The translations under genes were made by a program, and so were the position numbers. A DNA stretch of 64,000 nucleotides from Segatella copri (GTDB taxonomy: Bacteria; Bacteroidota; Bacteroidia; Bacteroidales; Bacteroidaceae): the NCBI RefSeq assembly GCF_019249795.2, contig NZ_CP156891.1, positions 3,008,001 to 3,072,000 on the forward strand, in the 5' to 3' direction. Below the pieces are notes generated by a model. It was not told where the DNA came from. It was given only the letters and a program-made list of their open reading frames with translations, and did no database searches. This document shows positions 1-9,306 of the stretch, one piece after another. How positions within the stretch are numbered: position 1 is the stretch's first letter; the number at the start of each line of letters is the position of its first letter.

Positions 1-2
1 TG

Positions 3-269
3 AAAAACTTCTTGTTGAATAAAGAGGGTAAGTTGGTGAATAATACAACGGATATTCCTTGGCCACGTACTCAGGATTTGGAGCCTTTGTATGAAATCAA
101 TCATACAATGTTCCTTGCAAAACGAGAGGTTTATACAGAATTGAAGAATCGCTTAGGTAATAAAGTTCTCCTTCATGTGATGGATGAGATTCATTCAAAG
201 GACATTGACTGGGAGGATGATTTTACTATTGCAGAAATTATGTATAAGAATTTGTATGAAAACAAATAA
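3..269 (+). CDS. CMP-sugar synthetase (acylneuraminate cytidylyltransferase-like), C-terminal part
   Basis: Only the C-terminal ~88 residues are inside the window; the frame is open to the left edge, so the apparent TTG start at 12 is not real. The stretch containing PRTQDLEPLYEIN and the following residues resembles the end of NeuA/KdsB-like cytidylyltransferases that activate nonulosonic or KDO-like acids as CMP-sugars in the cytoplasm. It overlaps the next gene by 14 bp, so the two are co-translated. Its position beside a KDG-kinase-like gene and a GT52-like transferase fits supply of an acidic sugar for surface polysaccharide. The substrate cannot be decided, because the nucleotide-binding N-terminus is missing. 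Confidence 0.6.
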   Translation, partial: KNFLLNKEGKLVNNTTDIPWPRTQDLEPLYEINHTMFLAKREVYTELKNRLGNKVLLHVMDEIHSKDIDWEDDFTIAEIMYKNLYENK

Positions 270-1299
270 AGTTGTAACATTTGGAGAAATCATGGTGCGC
301 TTAGGCGCACCTGATTATCTCAAATTAATACAGAGCAATAGCCTGGATGTTAGTTATGCTGGTGCAGAAGCTAACGTTGCAGTTAGTCTTGCTCATTATG
401 GTATATCTACCGACTACGTTACTTGTTTGCCAAATAATCCCATAGCAGAACGTTGCATCATGGAATTACGAGGTCATGATGTAGGTGTAGATTATATTCA
501 ACGTTCAGGTAAACGAATGGGTATACTCTATCTGGAGACAGGTAGTAACATGCGACCATCCAAGGTTTTTTATGATCGTGAATATTCTTCAATAGCGATG
601 ATAGAACCTGATAGCATCAATTGGTATGAGATATTGAAAGATGCAACATGGTTTCATTGGACAGGCATTACTCCAGCCTTGTCACAAAATGCAGCTGATG
701 AATGTTTGAAAGCTATTCAAGTAGCTAATGAATTGGGAGTAATGGTATCGTGTGATATCAATTATCGTGGCAATCTGTGGAAATATGGCAAGGACGCTTC
801 TGAAGTGATGCCAGCTTTGGTTGAAGGATGTGATTTAATCATGGGTAATGAAGAAGATTGCGAAAAGGTTTTTGGTATCAAACCAAAGAACTTTGATGCA
901 GACAATACGAAAGGTAGTATCAACCAGAGTACTTTTGAGTCCGTTTGTCAGCAGATGATGACTCGTTTCCCTCGTTGCAAAAAAATGGCAGTAACACTAC
1001 GTGGTGCTATCAATGCCAATCATAATACCTGGTGTGGTATCCTTTATGATGGAAAGCAACTATATCAGTCTGCCAAGTATGATATCACGGATATCGTAGA
1101 TAGAGTAGGTGGTGGTGATTCCTTTATGGGAGGCTTGATTTACGGATTGCTTCATTATGAGGATAATCAAAAAGCTTTGGACTTTGCAGCTGCAGCTAGT
1201 GCTTATAAGCATACGTTGAAAGGTGATTTCAATTGGGCAACAGTAGAAGAAGTTGAATCCTTAATGAATGGAAATACAAGTGGAAGAGTTAAAAGATAA
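256..1299 (+). CDS. PfkB-family carbohydrate kinase (2-keto-3-deoxygluconate kinase-like)
   Basis: 347 residues, normal length for a ribokinase-family enzyme. The start chosen is ATG 256 (MKTNKVVTFGEIMVRL); an upstream in-frame extension reads through the previous gene and does not resemble the family. The N-terminal GEIM.R and the GAEANVAVSLA substrate region are typical of KdgK. The C-terminal GGGDSF motif near residue 285 supplies the catalytic aspartate and anion hole. Expected reaction: ATP-dependent phosphorylation of a 2-keto-3-deoxy sugar acid or related sugar. It is embedded between a cytidylyltransferase and a glycosyltransferase gene, so a role in making an unusual acidic sugar for the polysaccharide is likelier than central metabolism (inference). 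It overlaps the next gene's longest frame. Confidence 0.75.
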   Translation: MKTNKVVTFGEIMVRLGAPDYLKLIQSNSLDVSYAGAEANVAVSLAHYGISTDYVTCLPNNPIAERCIMELRGHDVGVDYIQRSGKRMGILYLETGSNMRPSKVFYDREYSSIAMIEPDSINWYEILKDATWFHWTGITPALSQNAADECLKAIQVANELGVMVSCDINYRGNLWKYGKDASEVMPALVEGCDLIMGNEEDCEKVFGIKPKNFDADNTKGSINQSTFESVCQQMMTRFPRCKKMAVTLRGAINANHNTWCGILYDGKQLYQSAKYDITDIVDRVGGGDSFMGGLIYGLLHYEDNQKALDFAAAASAYKHTLKGDFNWATVEEVESLMNGNTSGRVKR

Positions 1300-1303
1300 A
1301 AAT

Positions 1304-2308
1304 ATGAAATATCACAGAGTTTGTTTTCCTGGTTCTCTATATGTATTTACTTTTTATTTATTGATTTCAAGTAAAGAAGAAATTTTAGATACAATTTATT
1401 TTTTTGATAAAAATATTGAAGAATCAATAAGAAACAAAATGCCTAAAGTACGTTTCTTAAAAGATAATTTCAAGAATCGTTTTGTTTTGGCTTTAAGTTC
1501 ATTCTTTAATAAATTTATATATCCTGAACTTAAAAATGCAGATATATTTGGGCTAGATTTTAGATGGAATATTTTACGAGGGCATAAGATGAATTATATA
1601 GAAGATGCTCCTATGATTTTTGATATTTGGGAGACTGGTCCAATGTTTCAAGATTATTTGAAAACTAAAAAAGGGAATATCTTTAAAAAAATAATTCGTA
1701 GATTATTATTTGGAGACTATTATGGTTTTCCTGTAGCTACATCTTCAATGGTTTCAGATATTTATACATCTTTTCCTGCAGAAAAGATATATTTGCAAAA
1801 CAAGGTTCATCACGTTGTTGATTTGAATAAAAAATGGGCTGAGAGTTCTCTGGAAAAGAAAGATTTAATACTTTCAATATTTGATATTTCGCAAGAGAGT
1901 TTGGCAAAAATACAAGCTAAAAAAATCATATTGTTGACTCAAGCATTTTCTGACGATCATTTTGTTACAGAGGAAGAACAAGTGGAGATTTACCGCAAAA
2001 TTCTCTCCAATTATGATGAAGATGATGTTGTTATTAAACCCCATCCACGTGATAAAATAGATTATCGTAAATTTTTTCCAAAAGTAATGTACTTCGATAA
2101 AACAGTAGCTATGCAGTTTCTCGCGATTTTAGGAATTAAGTTTGAGAGGGTTGTTACTGTTTCTTCTTCGGCAGCTTTATCTTTTGGTATTGATATTCCA
2201 ATTGATTGGTATGGTTATAGGGTACATCCAGGAATATTGAAAGGTGAAGGGGTAAGGACATTGGAAGATGCTAAGAAAAATTATCTGAAGTCGCATGGGA
2301 AGAAATAA
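1304..2308 (+). CDS. GT52-like glycosyltransferase (sialyltransferase-like)
   Basis: 334 residues from ATG 1304; an alternative ATG at 1268 adds 12 residues and would overlap the kinase by 32 bp. The C-terminal half has the IKPHPRD motif (about residue 244) and a SSSAALSFG stretch (about residue 287), as in family 52 lipooligosaccharide sialyltransferases and related CMP-sugar transferases with a GT-B fold. Having a CMP-sugar synthetase two genes upstream supports a CMP-activated donor. It probably adds an acidic sugar on the cytoplasmic face of the membrane. It overlaps the flippase gene by 14 bp. Family call is moderate; donor and acceptor are unknown. Confidence 0.55.
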   Translation: MKYHRVCFPGSLYVFTFYLLISSKEEILDTIYFFDKNIEESIRNKMPKVRFLKDNFKNRFVLALSSFFNKFIYPELKNADIFGLDFRWNILRGHKMNYIEDAPMIFDIWETGPMFQDYLKTKKGNIFKKIIRRLLFGDYYGFPVATSSMVSDIYTSFPAEKIYLQNKVHHVVDLNKKWAESSLEKKDLILSIFDISQESLAKIQAKKIILLTQAFSDDHFVTEEEQVEIYRKILSNYDEDDVVIKPHPRDKIDYRKFFPKVMYFDKTVAMQFLAILGIKFERVVTVSSSAALSFGIDIPIDWYGYRVHPGILKGEGVRTLEDAKKNYLKSHGKK

Positions 2309-3701
2309 AAAATTAGCAAAGAATGTTGTATTTATTCTGATAGGGAACATTGGGTCGAAATTGGTAGGCTTTTTTATGCTTCCTCTTTATACGGCATGGC
2401 TTTCACCAGAGGATTATGGCTTGACAGATTTGCTGACTGTTTATGCCAGTTTGCTTTTAAATGTTGTTGCCTGTGATGTAAGCGATGCCATATACATCTT
2501 TCCTATTAAAGCATCCAGGGAGAAAGTGAAAGCCTATTATTCTAGTGGCTTTTTCTTTCAGATAATATGTAGTCTGTTGTGTGCGGTTGTATTTGGCTTG
2601 GTCTCGAAAATTCCATTACACAATACGTTTGTAGATAATATTTGGTACATATATGGCATATTGATTTCTGGTCTGTTTCAAAAATACACGCAAGATTTTT
2701 GCCGTGGAATAAACAAAATGTCAGTGTTCAGTTTCACTGGTATTATTCAGACTTTTACAACAGCAGGTTTGTCAATAGCATTTATACCTAGATTTGGAGT
2801 TTATGGATTTGTTGTTGCAACAATCGTTTCAAATTTAGCGACAGCATTGTTTACATTCTTTTATTCTAAGTCATATGAATATTTATCTGTTACTAATATT
2901 CAGTTAAAATCATTGAAAGAACTGTTGCAATTTTCTATACCTTTAATTCCAACAGCCGTTTTATGGTGGCTTGTTTCTGGTTTAAATAGACCGCTTCTTG
3001 AACAATATGCAGGGTTGTTTGCATTGGGTTTGATGGCAGTAGCCTCAAAATTGCCAACAATAATGAATCTTGTCTTTACCTTTTTCCAACAGGCTTGGAT
3101 TGTTACTGTTGTTGAGGAATTCAAGAAGGAAGATTTTTGTGAATATTTTAATAAAATGTATAGGTTAATCATGGCTGTACAGATAGTAGCTTGTATGGGA
3201 ATAGTTGTGTTTGCTCATCCTTTTATTAAGTTAATGACTAATGAAAGATATAATGATGCATGGATGTATATTCCTCTGTTGGCTTTATCTGTCATTTTTT
3301 CAAATATGAGTGCATTCTTAGGAACAGTTTTCTCTGCTTCCAAGCAAACTAAGTTTACTTTTTATTCGGTAGTTGTTGGAGGATTGGCTGCCTTGGGATT
3401 GAATTACTTACTCATTCCTTATTGGGGATTATGGGGAGCTTGCTTTGCTATCGTACTGTCCCAGTTGATATGCGCTTTGTCAAGATTATACTATTCAAGA
3501 AAAATAGTAAGGTTTACAAGTGTCGCATTTTCGGTAAAGCAATGCTTGTTATTTGTGTTGATTTATATCTGCTCATTAATCTTTGAGCATATCACATTGA
3601 TAATGTCATATATAATATGTGTTTTATTATATTATTGGTTTAACAAGGACATACTTCTTATGGCTTTCAATGTTGTAAGAGAAAAAATAATAAAAAAATG
3701 A
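2295..3701 (+). CDS. Wzx-type polysaccharide flippase (MOP/MATE superfamily)
   Basis: 468 residues with about 12-14 hydrophobic helices spread over the whole length. The N-terminus (KNVVFILIGNIGSKLVGFF) is typical of polysaccharide biosynthesis flippases. It moves undecaprenyl-linked repeat units from cytoplasm to periplasm for Wzy polymerisation; a Wzy candidate lies downstream at 5961. It overlaps the genes on both sides (14 bp and an ATGA), so it is part of one transcription unit. Confidence 0.85.
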   Translation: MGRNKKLAKNVVFILIGNIGSKLVGFFMLPLYTAWLSPEDYGLTDLLTVYASLLLNVVACDVSDAIYIFPIKASREKVKAYYSSGFFFQIICSLLCAVVFGLVSKIPLHNTFVDNIWYIYGILISGLFQKYTQDFCRGINKMSVFSFTGIIQTFTTAGLSIAFIPRFGVYGFVVATIVSNLATALFTFFYSKSYEYLSVTNIQLKSLKELLQFSIPLIPTAVLWWLVSGLNRPLLEQYAGLFALGLMAVASKLPTIMNLVFTFFQQAWIVTVVEEFKKEDFCEYFNKMYRLIMAVQIVACMGIVVFAHPFIKLMTNERYNDAWMYIPLLALSVIFSNMSAFLGTVFSASKQTKFTFYSVVVGGLAALGLNYLLIPYWGLWGACFAIVLSQLICALSRLYYSRKIVRFTSVAFSVKQCLLFVLIYICSLIFEHITLIMSYIICVLLYYWFNKDILLMAFNVVREKIIKK

Positions 3702-4903
3702 AGAATATTTGTTTTATAACATCAGGTGTACTTCCTGTACCTGCAGTAAAAGGTGGAGCCATAGAACTGTTGATTCAGCAACTATGTGAGGACAATGAAA
3801 AGAATCCTCACTTTGAACTGACTGTTATCACGAAGAAAGACCAGTCTGGAATGGCTGCTCAACAGCCTTATCGCCACACTCATTTTGAAAACTATGTTCA
3901 ATGGGGCGGGCTGTATCATAAACTGGCTTGGAAAGCTCGTGGACTGATGAGAAGATTAACAGGAAAGCCTTTCCCACAGTTTCATACTTACGAGTTCCAG
4001 GTACTACAGTATATGAAAAAAGAAGGGAAAAAGTTTGACGTGGTTATTGCTGAGGGGTGTGATATGGAACTGATGTATCGTATTTCCCCATTGTTAGGTA
4101 AGGATAAAGTTTGCTTGCATCTTCATTGCGAATTGTTTGCTGATGCGCAATGTGATAATGCTTTTGGGCATCTGATAGGAGTAAGTGATTTCGTAAGAAA
4201 GGCATATCTGTCAACTTCAAAGACAATGCCAGGGAAAAAAACTCATGTGCTGCTGAATGGAGTGGATGCCAACAGATTCAGAAAGCCATTCCCTAAGGAA
4301 GAAAAACTGGCATTACGACATCAATTGGGTTTTGCTGATGATGATTTTGTTGTCGTGTTTTGTGGTCGAATTATTCCTGTAAAGGGTGTGTTGGAGCTGA
4401 TGCAAGCTATCCTCAAGATAGATAATCCAAAAATAAAGCTATTGGTCATTGGTTCTTCTGATTTTGGTAATGGAAACTTGAATGATTATTCCAAGAAAGT
4501 TCAAAAAGTCTCATTGGAAAATGCTGACCGAATAGTTTATACAGGCTTTATAGATAATGCTGATTTGTATAAGTTCTATCAGCTCAGTTCCATAGGGACG
4601 GTACCGTCCCTATGGAACGAGGCCTGCGCCCTCGTTACATTAGAGATGATGCATTGTGGATTGCCTACAATAGCGACCAAGGTCGGAGGAAATCCTGAGT
4701 TGTTTACCGATGGAACGACTTTATTCATACCTTTCGACAATCATGTGGTTGATAATTTATGTGCAAATATAATTCGTCTATATGATGACGAGAGTCTTCG
4801 CAAGCAAATGTCTGAAAAGGCCTTAGAACGTGCAACTCTGTTCACCCGAGAAATCTATTTTAGTAATTTCTGTAAAGTAATAGAAGATGTTTTAGAAGAG
4901 TAA
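3698..4903 (+). CDS. Glycosyltransferase family 4
   Basis: 401 residues, GT-B fold. The N-terminal domain has the ITSGVLPVPAVKGGAIE loop, and the C-terminal donor-binding domain has the E-x7-E type signature in PSLWNEACALVTLEMM (about residues 303-318) followed by GLPTIATKVGGNPEL. It likely transfers a nucleotide-activated sugar to the lipid-linked repeat unit. Start ATG overlaps the flippase stop by 4 bp. Unusually, the codons for the start of the PSLWNEA motif form a 32-bp perfect palindrome (4587-4618). A helicase gene remnant follows directly after the stop codon. Confidence 0.88.
   Translation: MKNICFITSGVLPVPAVKGGAIELLIQQLCEDNEKNPHFELTVITKKDQSGMAAQQPYRHTHFENYVQWGGLYHKLAWKARGLMRRLTGKPFPQFHTYEFQVLQYMKKEGKKFDVVIAEGCDMELMYRISPLLGKDKVCLHLHCELFADAQCDNAFGHLIGVSDFVRKAYLSTSKTMPGKKTHVLLNGVDANRFRKPFPKEEKLALRHQLGFADDDFVVVFCGRIIPVKGVLELMQAILKIDNPKIKLLVIGSSDFGNGNLNDYSKKVQKVSLENADRIVYTGFIDNADLYKFYQLSSIGTVPSLWNEACALVTLEMMHCGLPTIATKVGGNPELFTDGTTLFIPFDNHVVDNLCANIIRLYDDESLRKQMSEKALERATLFTREIYFSNFCKVIEDVLEE
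4587..4618. repeat. 32-bp perfect palindrome inside a glycosyltransferase gene
   Basis: Every base from 4587 to 4602 pairs with its mirror position 4618 to 4603, centred on GGTACC. The coding frame stays open and the encoded residues fit the conserved family motif. The outer 11-mer TTCCATAGGGA recurs in the loop of the hairpin at 33717-33762. It may be a REP-like dispersed palindrome or a transcription-slowing hairpin. Confidence 0.9.
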
Positions 4904-5115
4904 TAATAAATAGAGACTTTTATAATTGTGAATACCCGTCATGGCAACAAGATTTGGATTTGCATTATGTAGGAATAACAAGAGCAAAGAAAGCTTGCTA
5001 TATGATAGTAAATAATCGAAGACTTGGGTCTAAAGGTTATATTGTTGCAGGGCGTGATTCTGAATTCTTAACATTGAATGGAGTTGATAAATATAGAGAT
5101 ATTTTAATATTTTGA
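4904..5115 (+). pseudogene. UvrD/PcrA-type helicase, C-terminal remnant
   Basis: No start codon and no upstream helicase domain are present. The frame ending at 5115 reads a peptide containing DLHYVGITRAKKACYMIV, a clear match to motif VI of UvrD-family helicases, then about 35 more residues to a stop. The preserved piece is only about 65 residues and begins right after the stop of the glycosyltransferase gene. It does not fit the polysaccharide locus and probably marks an old deletion or recombination joint where a helicase-encoding cassette was replaced by sugar transferase genes. Confidence 0.65.
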
Positions 5116-5118
5116 AAT

Positions 5119-5964
5119 ATGAAGCATTGTATTTTAATGACGGTTTATAAAGATGTTGAACAAATAAACCGCATAATAGAGTTTGCACCAGAAAACTTTG
5201 ATTTTTATGTTCATATTGATAAAAAATCAAAGTTAACTCGTTCTGATATATCTAAACGAGCTAATGTCTTTAGTGAGTATCGAATATACTGGGGAGCTGT
5301 AGAACATTTAAAGGCATTTCTTTTCTTAATGAATAAAGCATTTCATTCAGGAAAGCAATATGATTTTTACCATCTAATAACAGGACAGGATTTTTATGCT
5401 ACTTCATTTGACAACTTTGAAAAACTTCTGGATAAAGATAAAATATATATAAGTTATTTCAATTTGCCAAGAAAAAAATGGTGGCATGGAGGACTTGCAA
5501 TAGTTCGTTATAAAAGTTTCGCCTCGAAATTAGATTTGAGAAAACGTAGTTGTAAAGTTTTGAATTATTTATATTATATCTGTCAACGTCTTTTTACAAG
5601 AGGATATGATTTGCCTTCATATAGACTTTATGGAGGTTTGGTATATTGTTCAATTTGTGGGGGGGCAATAAAATGGGTCCTAGATTCTGATATTTCTAGA
5701 GATTTATTGAACCGCTTAGAAAACACAACTTGTGGTGAAGAAGTGTTTTTTCAAACAGTGTTACTGAATTCTCCATTTTCAGAAAATATCATAAATAATA
5801 ATCTTCGTATTATGGATTGGAATGTTAAAAGTCCTCCAAAGGTATTAAGAGAAGAGGATTTCCATAAGATTATAGATAGCCGCTGTTTGTTTTGTCGAAA
5901 AGTGGATTCTAAATCATCTAAAATGCTAATTAAATTACTGATGAACAAATTTTGTTTAGGATGA
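5119..5964 (+). CDS. GT14 family beta-1,6-N-acetylglucosaminyltransferase-like protein
   Basis: 281 residues. The N-terminus CILMTVYKDVEQINRII, the FYVHIDKKS stretch and HLITGQDFY (about residues 85-93) are hallmarks of the core-2/I-branching (GT14) fold as found in bacterial capsule loci. Likely role: adding a side branch, donor unknown. The start follows the helicase remnant by 3 bp. The gene contains a run of seven G at 5659-5665 (Cys-Gly-Gly codons); a change of one G would frameshift it. It overlaps the next gene by 4 bp. Confidence 0.78.
   Translation: MKHCILMTVYKDVEQINRIIEFAPENFDFYVHIDKKSKLTRSDISKRANVFSEYRIYWGAVEHLKAFLFLMNKAFHSGKQYDFYHLITGQDFYATSFDNFEKLLDKDKIYISYFNLPRKKWWHGGLAIVRYKSFASKLDLRKRSCKVLNYLYYICQRLFTRGYDLPSYRLYGGLVYCSICGGAIKWVLDSDISRDLLNRLENTTCGEEVFFQTVLLNSPFSENIINNNLRIMDWNVKSPPKVLREEDFHKIIDSRCLFCRKVDSKSSKMLIKLLMNKFCLG
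5659..5665 (+). repeat. Seven-G homopolymer in the GT14 gene
   Basis: Run of seven G within the codons TGT GGG GGG GCA; the frame is open at this length. The neighbouring locus gene at 10456 has the same kind of tract at eight G and is out of frame. Confidence 0.9.
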
Positions 5965-7220
5965 ATATAATTATTGGTATATTATTTTTTTATTTGGCCA
6001 TAAAAGCGAATGGGAACTTTGCAACAGTTTTCCCATTTATATTGGTGACCTATACTTTTCTTGGAAGTTTTGTTATAGGTACTATAAGCCCATATAGCTT
6101 TTTGTCTGTGATAGTTGCATTTATATTTTTTACTCGTTATAATCGATTTTTTGCATATTATAGGACATTTCCATTTAAATCGACTGTGTTTTTGTTTGCT
6201 CTATCAATGATATGTACGAATTTTTTTGTGTCAGCAAGATATCGACATACTCCTACATTGGTATTTAATATTTGTCAATCTGTAGGCTATACCTATATTC
6301 TATGGTATTTGTTACAGAATAATGCGCAAAAAACAATTCATGCTTTGGTGAAAACTGCTCTTGTTTTTGGATGCTTGGTATCAATATATGCATTGTTCGA
6401 AACTATAACTAGAAGTAATCCTCTATTAAATAGTTTAGTTTTGAGTGGCTGCTATATAGAGTCTCCTCTTATTACAGAAATTAGATTTGGGTTAAAACGT
6501 GCGCAGGCTATATTTTCTATGCATACTACGCTAGGTGGAGTTATGTTGTTTAATTATGCATTGCTTTTGGTTGCTTACAAGACTGCATATATAAAAAAAA
6601 CGAGATTAAATATAATTGTAATTTGCTTATGTGCAATGTGTGTTTTTCTTACAGGTGCCCGAAGCTGCATTATAGGTTTATTAATGTGTACTGGAATGTC
6701 ATTTTCAAAATTGAAGGTTAGCCATATATTGCTTTTATGTTTTATAATTCCTTTTGTATTTATCTTTGCAGGCGATTATTTGTCGCAAATCTTCGATTCT
6801 ATATTTAATACAGAGAAAGTAAATGGAAGTAGTTCTGATATGCGCTTAATTCAATTTATGATTTCATGGGATTATATGATGCGTTCTCCGATTATAGGTA
6901 ATGGACTTGGTTTCCTATATAATGATGTAGTTTTAAACCATTTAGAAAAAGAGTTATTTGGTGCAGAATCGATGTGGTTTGGAGTAATTGCAGATCAAGG
7001 AATTTTAGGATTGGTTTCGTATTTGCTTCTTTTTATTTCACCAATTTTATACTCATGGCGTAAAGATAATAAGTTTATAATATTATTTGTTATAGGAATT
7101 TTGGTTATGCATTCTTTATCAACTATTCCAGGCGTAAATCCTGCAATGGTTTTAGTGTTTACGTTGATATTTAATTATATGCAGGATACTGCTAAATCCA
7201 GAAAAATTAGAAAAATATGA
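5961..7220 (+). CDS. O-antigen/capsule polymerase (Wzy-like)
   Basis: 419 residues with about 10-12 hydrophobic helices. ATG 5961 overlaps the previous stop by 4 bp, so it is preferred over the TTG at 5952. The C-terminal half carries a polar loop with DMRLIQFMISWDYMMRSP and GNGLGF (about residue 313) as in Wzy/ligase-type proteins. Expected role: polymerising lipid-linked repeat units at the periplasmic face of the inner membrane. Sequence conservation in this family is low, so the call rests on topology, the loop motif and its place beside a Wzx. Confidence 0.72.
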   Translation: MNIIIGILFFYLAIKANGNFATVFPFILVTYTFLGSFVIGTISPYSFLSVIVAFIFFTRYNRFFAYYRTFPFKSTVFLFALSMICTNFFVSARYRHTPTLVFNICQSVGYTYILWYLLQNNAQKTIHALVKTALVFGCLVSIYALFETITRSNPLLNSLVLSGCYIESPLITEIRFGLKRAQAIFSMHTTLGGVMLFNYALLLVAYKTAYIKKTRLNIIVICLCAMCVFLTGARSCIIGLLMCTGMSFSKLKVSHILLLCFIIPFVFIFAGDYLSQIFDSIFNTEKVNGSSSDMRLIQFMISWDYMMRSPIIGNGLGFLYNDVVLNHLEKELFGAESMWFGVIADQGILGLVSYLLLFISPILYSWRKDNKFIILFVIGILVMHSLSTIPGVNPAMVLVFTLIFNYMQDTAKSRKIRKI

Positions 7221-8179
7221 TAATTTCAATTATAGTTCCTATATATGGAGTAGAGCCATATATAAAGAAGTGTTTGATATCAATAATGTCGCAATCATTA
7301 ACATCGGGGGTAGAATGTATTCTTGTAAATGATTGTACTAAAGACGAGAGTATTAATATTGCTCAGAAATTAATAGATGAATCTAGGGGAAACATCAAGT
7401 TCAGAATCATCAATAGAGAAGAGAATGGAGGACTTTCTGCGGCTCGTAATACTGGTATTCTAGAAGCTAAGGGTGATTACCTTTATTTTTTGGATAGTGA
7501 TGACTATATAACTCCAGATTGCATTAAGGTACTTGCAGAAACGGCTCAAAAGTTTCCTAAGGCTCAAATCGTGCAAGCTGGCGCCCAAGCTACATCTGAA
7601 GGCTTTGAATATTTGAGTATGAAATCAAAAAAGTTAAAAGAATATTCGGAAGATGCTAAATATATCAAGCGTAATATGTTGATGGCATACTATCCACCAA
7701 CTGCTTGGAATAAGTTGGTAAACCGAGAGTGGGTGTTAGCAAATAATCTCTTTTTCAAAGAGGGGTTACTCCATGAAGATGATTATTGGAATTTCTTCGC
7801 AGCTAAACATGTTACAGCGTATGCCATTTGCAAGCAAGATACTTATATTTATAATATTCGCCCAGGAAGTATAACGCAGGCTCCTAGCGCGCGAAATATT
7901 AAGTCTCGTCTCATATCCGCCGCAGATTTTATGGATAATATAGACAGCTCTTGTAGGAATAATCAATTGGCTGTCATTTATAAATTACTGATGTCGGATT
8001 ACCGAGTGCTGCCAAATAAAGCCAGTGCAGCTTATTTACCCTTATGGGCAAAATTGAACTCCTTGTGTGGCATTGGTGGTAAAATGGCTATCTTCTTTGC
8101 TTTGCATTTGCCAAAACATGTATTGAATAATTATTATATAAAACTTTTTAATGATAAAATAATACCTCGAATAATATGA
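7217..8179 (+). CDS. Glycosyltransferase family 2
   Basis: 320 residues, GT-A fold. N-terminal ISIIVPIYGVEPYIKKCL, then the nucleotide-binding region GGLSAARNTGI and the metal-binding DSDDYITP (D-x-D near residue 93). HEDDYW near residue 187 is the likely catalytic acidic site. Inverting transferase adding one sugar to the repeat unit. The start overlaps the polymerase stop by 4 bp and the end overlaps the next GT2 by 4 bp; the two GT2s may act consecutively. Confidence 0.88.
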   Translation: MIISIIVPIYGVEPYIKKCLISIMSQSLTSGVECILVNDCTKDESINIAQKLIDESRGNIKFRIINREENGGLSAARNTGILEAKGDYLYFLDSDDYITPDCIKVLAETAQKFPKAQIVQAGAQATSEGFEYLSMKSKKLKEYSEDAKYIKRNMLMAYYPPTAWNKLVNREWVLANNLFFKEGLLHEDDYWNFFAAKHVTAYAICKQDTYIYNIRPGSITQAPSARNIKSRLISAADFMDNIDSSCRNNQLAVIYKLLMSDYRVLPNKASAAYLPLWAKLNSLCGIGGKMAIFFALHLPKHVLNNYYIKLFNDKIIPRII

Positions 8180-9135
8180 ACAAGCATAAAATATCAGTTA
8201 TAATACCAATTTATAATTGTGCTGAATGGATTGAAGAATGTGTAAATAGCATACTCAACCAAAAATTGCCGGACCATTTTGATACACAAGTGATTCTTAT
8301 AGATGACGGAAGCACAGACGAATCTGGGAAAATATGTGATACTTTCTCCCATGAACAGGGAAATATCGTGGTGGTACACCAACCTAATGCTGGTGTCAGT
8401 GTAGCACGTAATAAGGGATTGGAGGTCGCAGATGGTGATTGGATTTGTTTTGTGGATGGCGATGATATATTGAAGGATGGGACATTCATGGTGTTGGAAA
8501 AACAAGAGGTTGCAGAACATGATATAGTGCGTTATGGAGCTTATTTATTTGACAAAAAAGGAAATGCTTCTTCTTGGGGATTGAAGTTCTGTCAAGATAA
8601 AGATGAATATATCCAACTTGTTGTTCGTAGATCTGCAATGTTAGGTGTGTGCGGGGCTTTCTATAAAAGGGAGTTATTTTTTGATAATAATATTCGCTTT
8701 CAGCAAGGTATACGTACAGGCGAGGATTGGATGGTCTTGTTTGAACTACTGATAAAAGCAAAGTCGTTTATCTATATTGAAAAGGATTATTACGGCTATC
8801 GTGTTAATGAAAGTAGTGTTACTAGACGATTGGTGTCAGCGGTACGCCCAGATGCCCTTATTGCTTTGAACCATATCATAGCGTATGCAAAGACTAATGC
8901 TTATTATGTTTCATCAAGAGATATAGCGATAGCTCGTTCGGATATAAGGCGCGGTATGATGAAAGAAGCTATTTTGAACAAGGATAAAAAATTCTTCCTT
9001 GATACGGATGAGGCATTGAAAAAATACGCTTATCAAAGTTTTTGGGCAGATGTATTTTATAGTAAGAGGTTGAAGCATAAGGTGGGATTCTTCCTTTACT
9101 GGTTATTGGACTGGTTGTACAGATTAAAAAAGTAA
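8176..9135 (+). CDS. Glycosyltransferase family 2
   Basis: 319 residues with ISVIIPIYNCAEWIEECV at the N-terminus, GVSVARNKGLE and VDGDDIL (D-x-D near residue 94), and TGEDWM as the later acidic motif. Same family as the preceding gene but clearly diverged, so probably a different linkage. The start overlaps the previous stop by 4 bp. A 171-bp AT-rich gap follows, holding only a doubtful 35-codon frame (9147-9254). Confidence 0.88.
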   Translation: MNKHKISVIIPIYNCAEWIEECVNSILNQKLPDHFDTQVILIDDGSTDESGKICDTFSHEQGNIVVVHQPNAGVSVARNKGLEVADGDWICFVDGDDILKDGTFMVLEKQEVAEHDIVRYGAYLFDKKGNASSWGLKFCQDKDEYIQLVVRRSAMLGVCGAFYKRELFFDNNIRFQQGIRTGEDWMVLFELLIKAKSFIYIEKDYYGYRVNESSVTRRLVSAVRPDALIALNHIIAYAKTNAYYVSSRDIAIARSDIRRGMMKEAILNKDKKFFLDTDEALKKYAYQSFWADVFYSKRLKHKVGFFLYWLLDWLYRLKK

Positions 9136-9306
9136 ATATTAAAACTATGTTTGTGTTAATAATTAATCCCTCATTTTATAATAATATCTGTAATTTACAT
9201 ATGAAGTGTGCAGAAGAATCTTCATCTAGTTTTGCCGGATTGGCATACCTATAAATTGCATAAATATAGCTGATTTTAGAAATCTTCAGGGATAAAGTGT
9301 TAGGAT

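Noticed and set aside
9147..9254. 35-codon frame between two glycosyltransferase genes
   Set aside because: Too short and no recognised motif; it may be a remnant.
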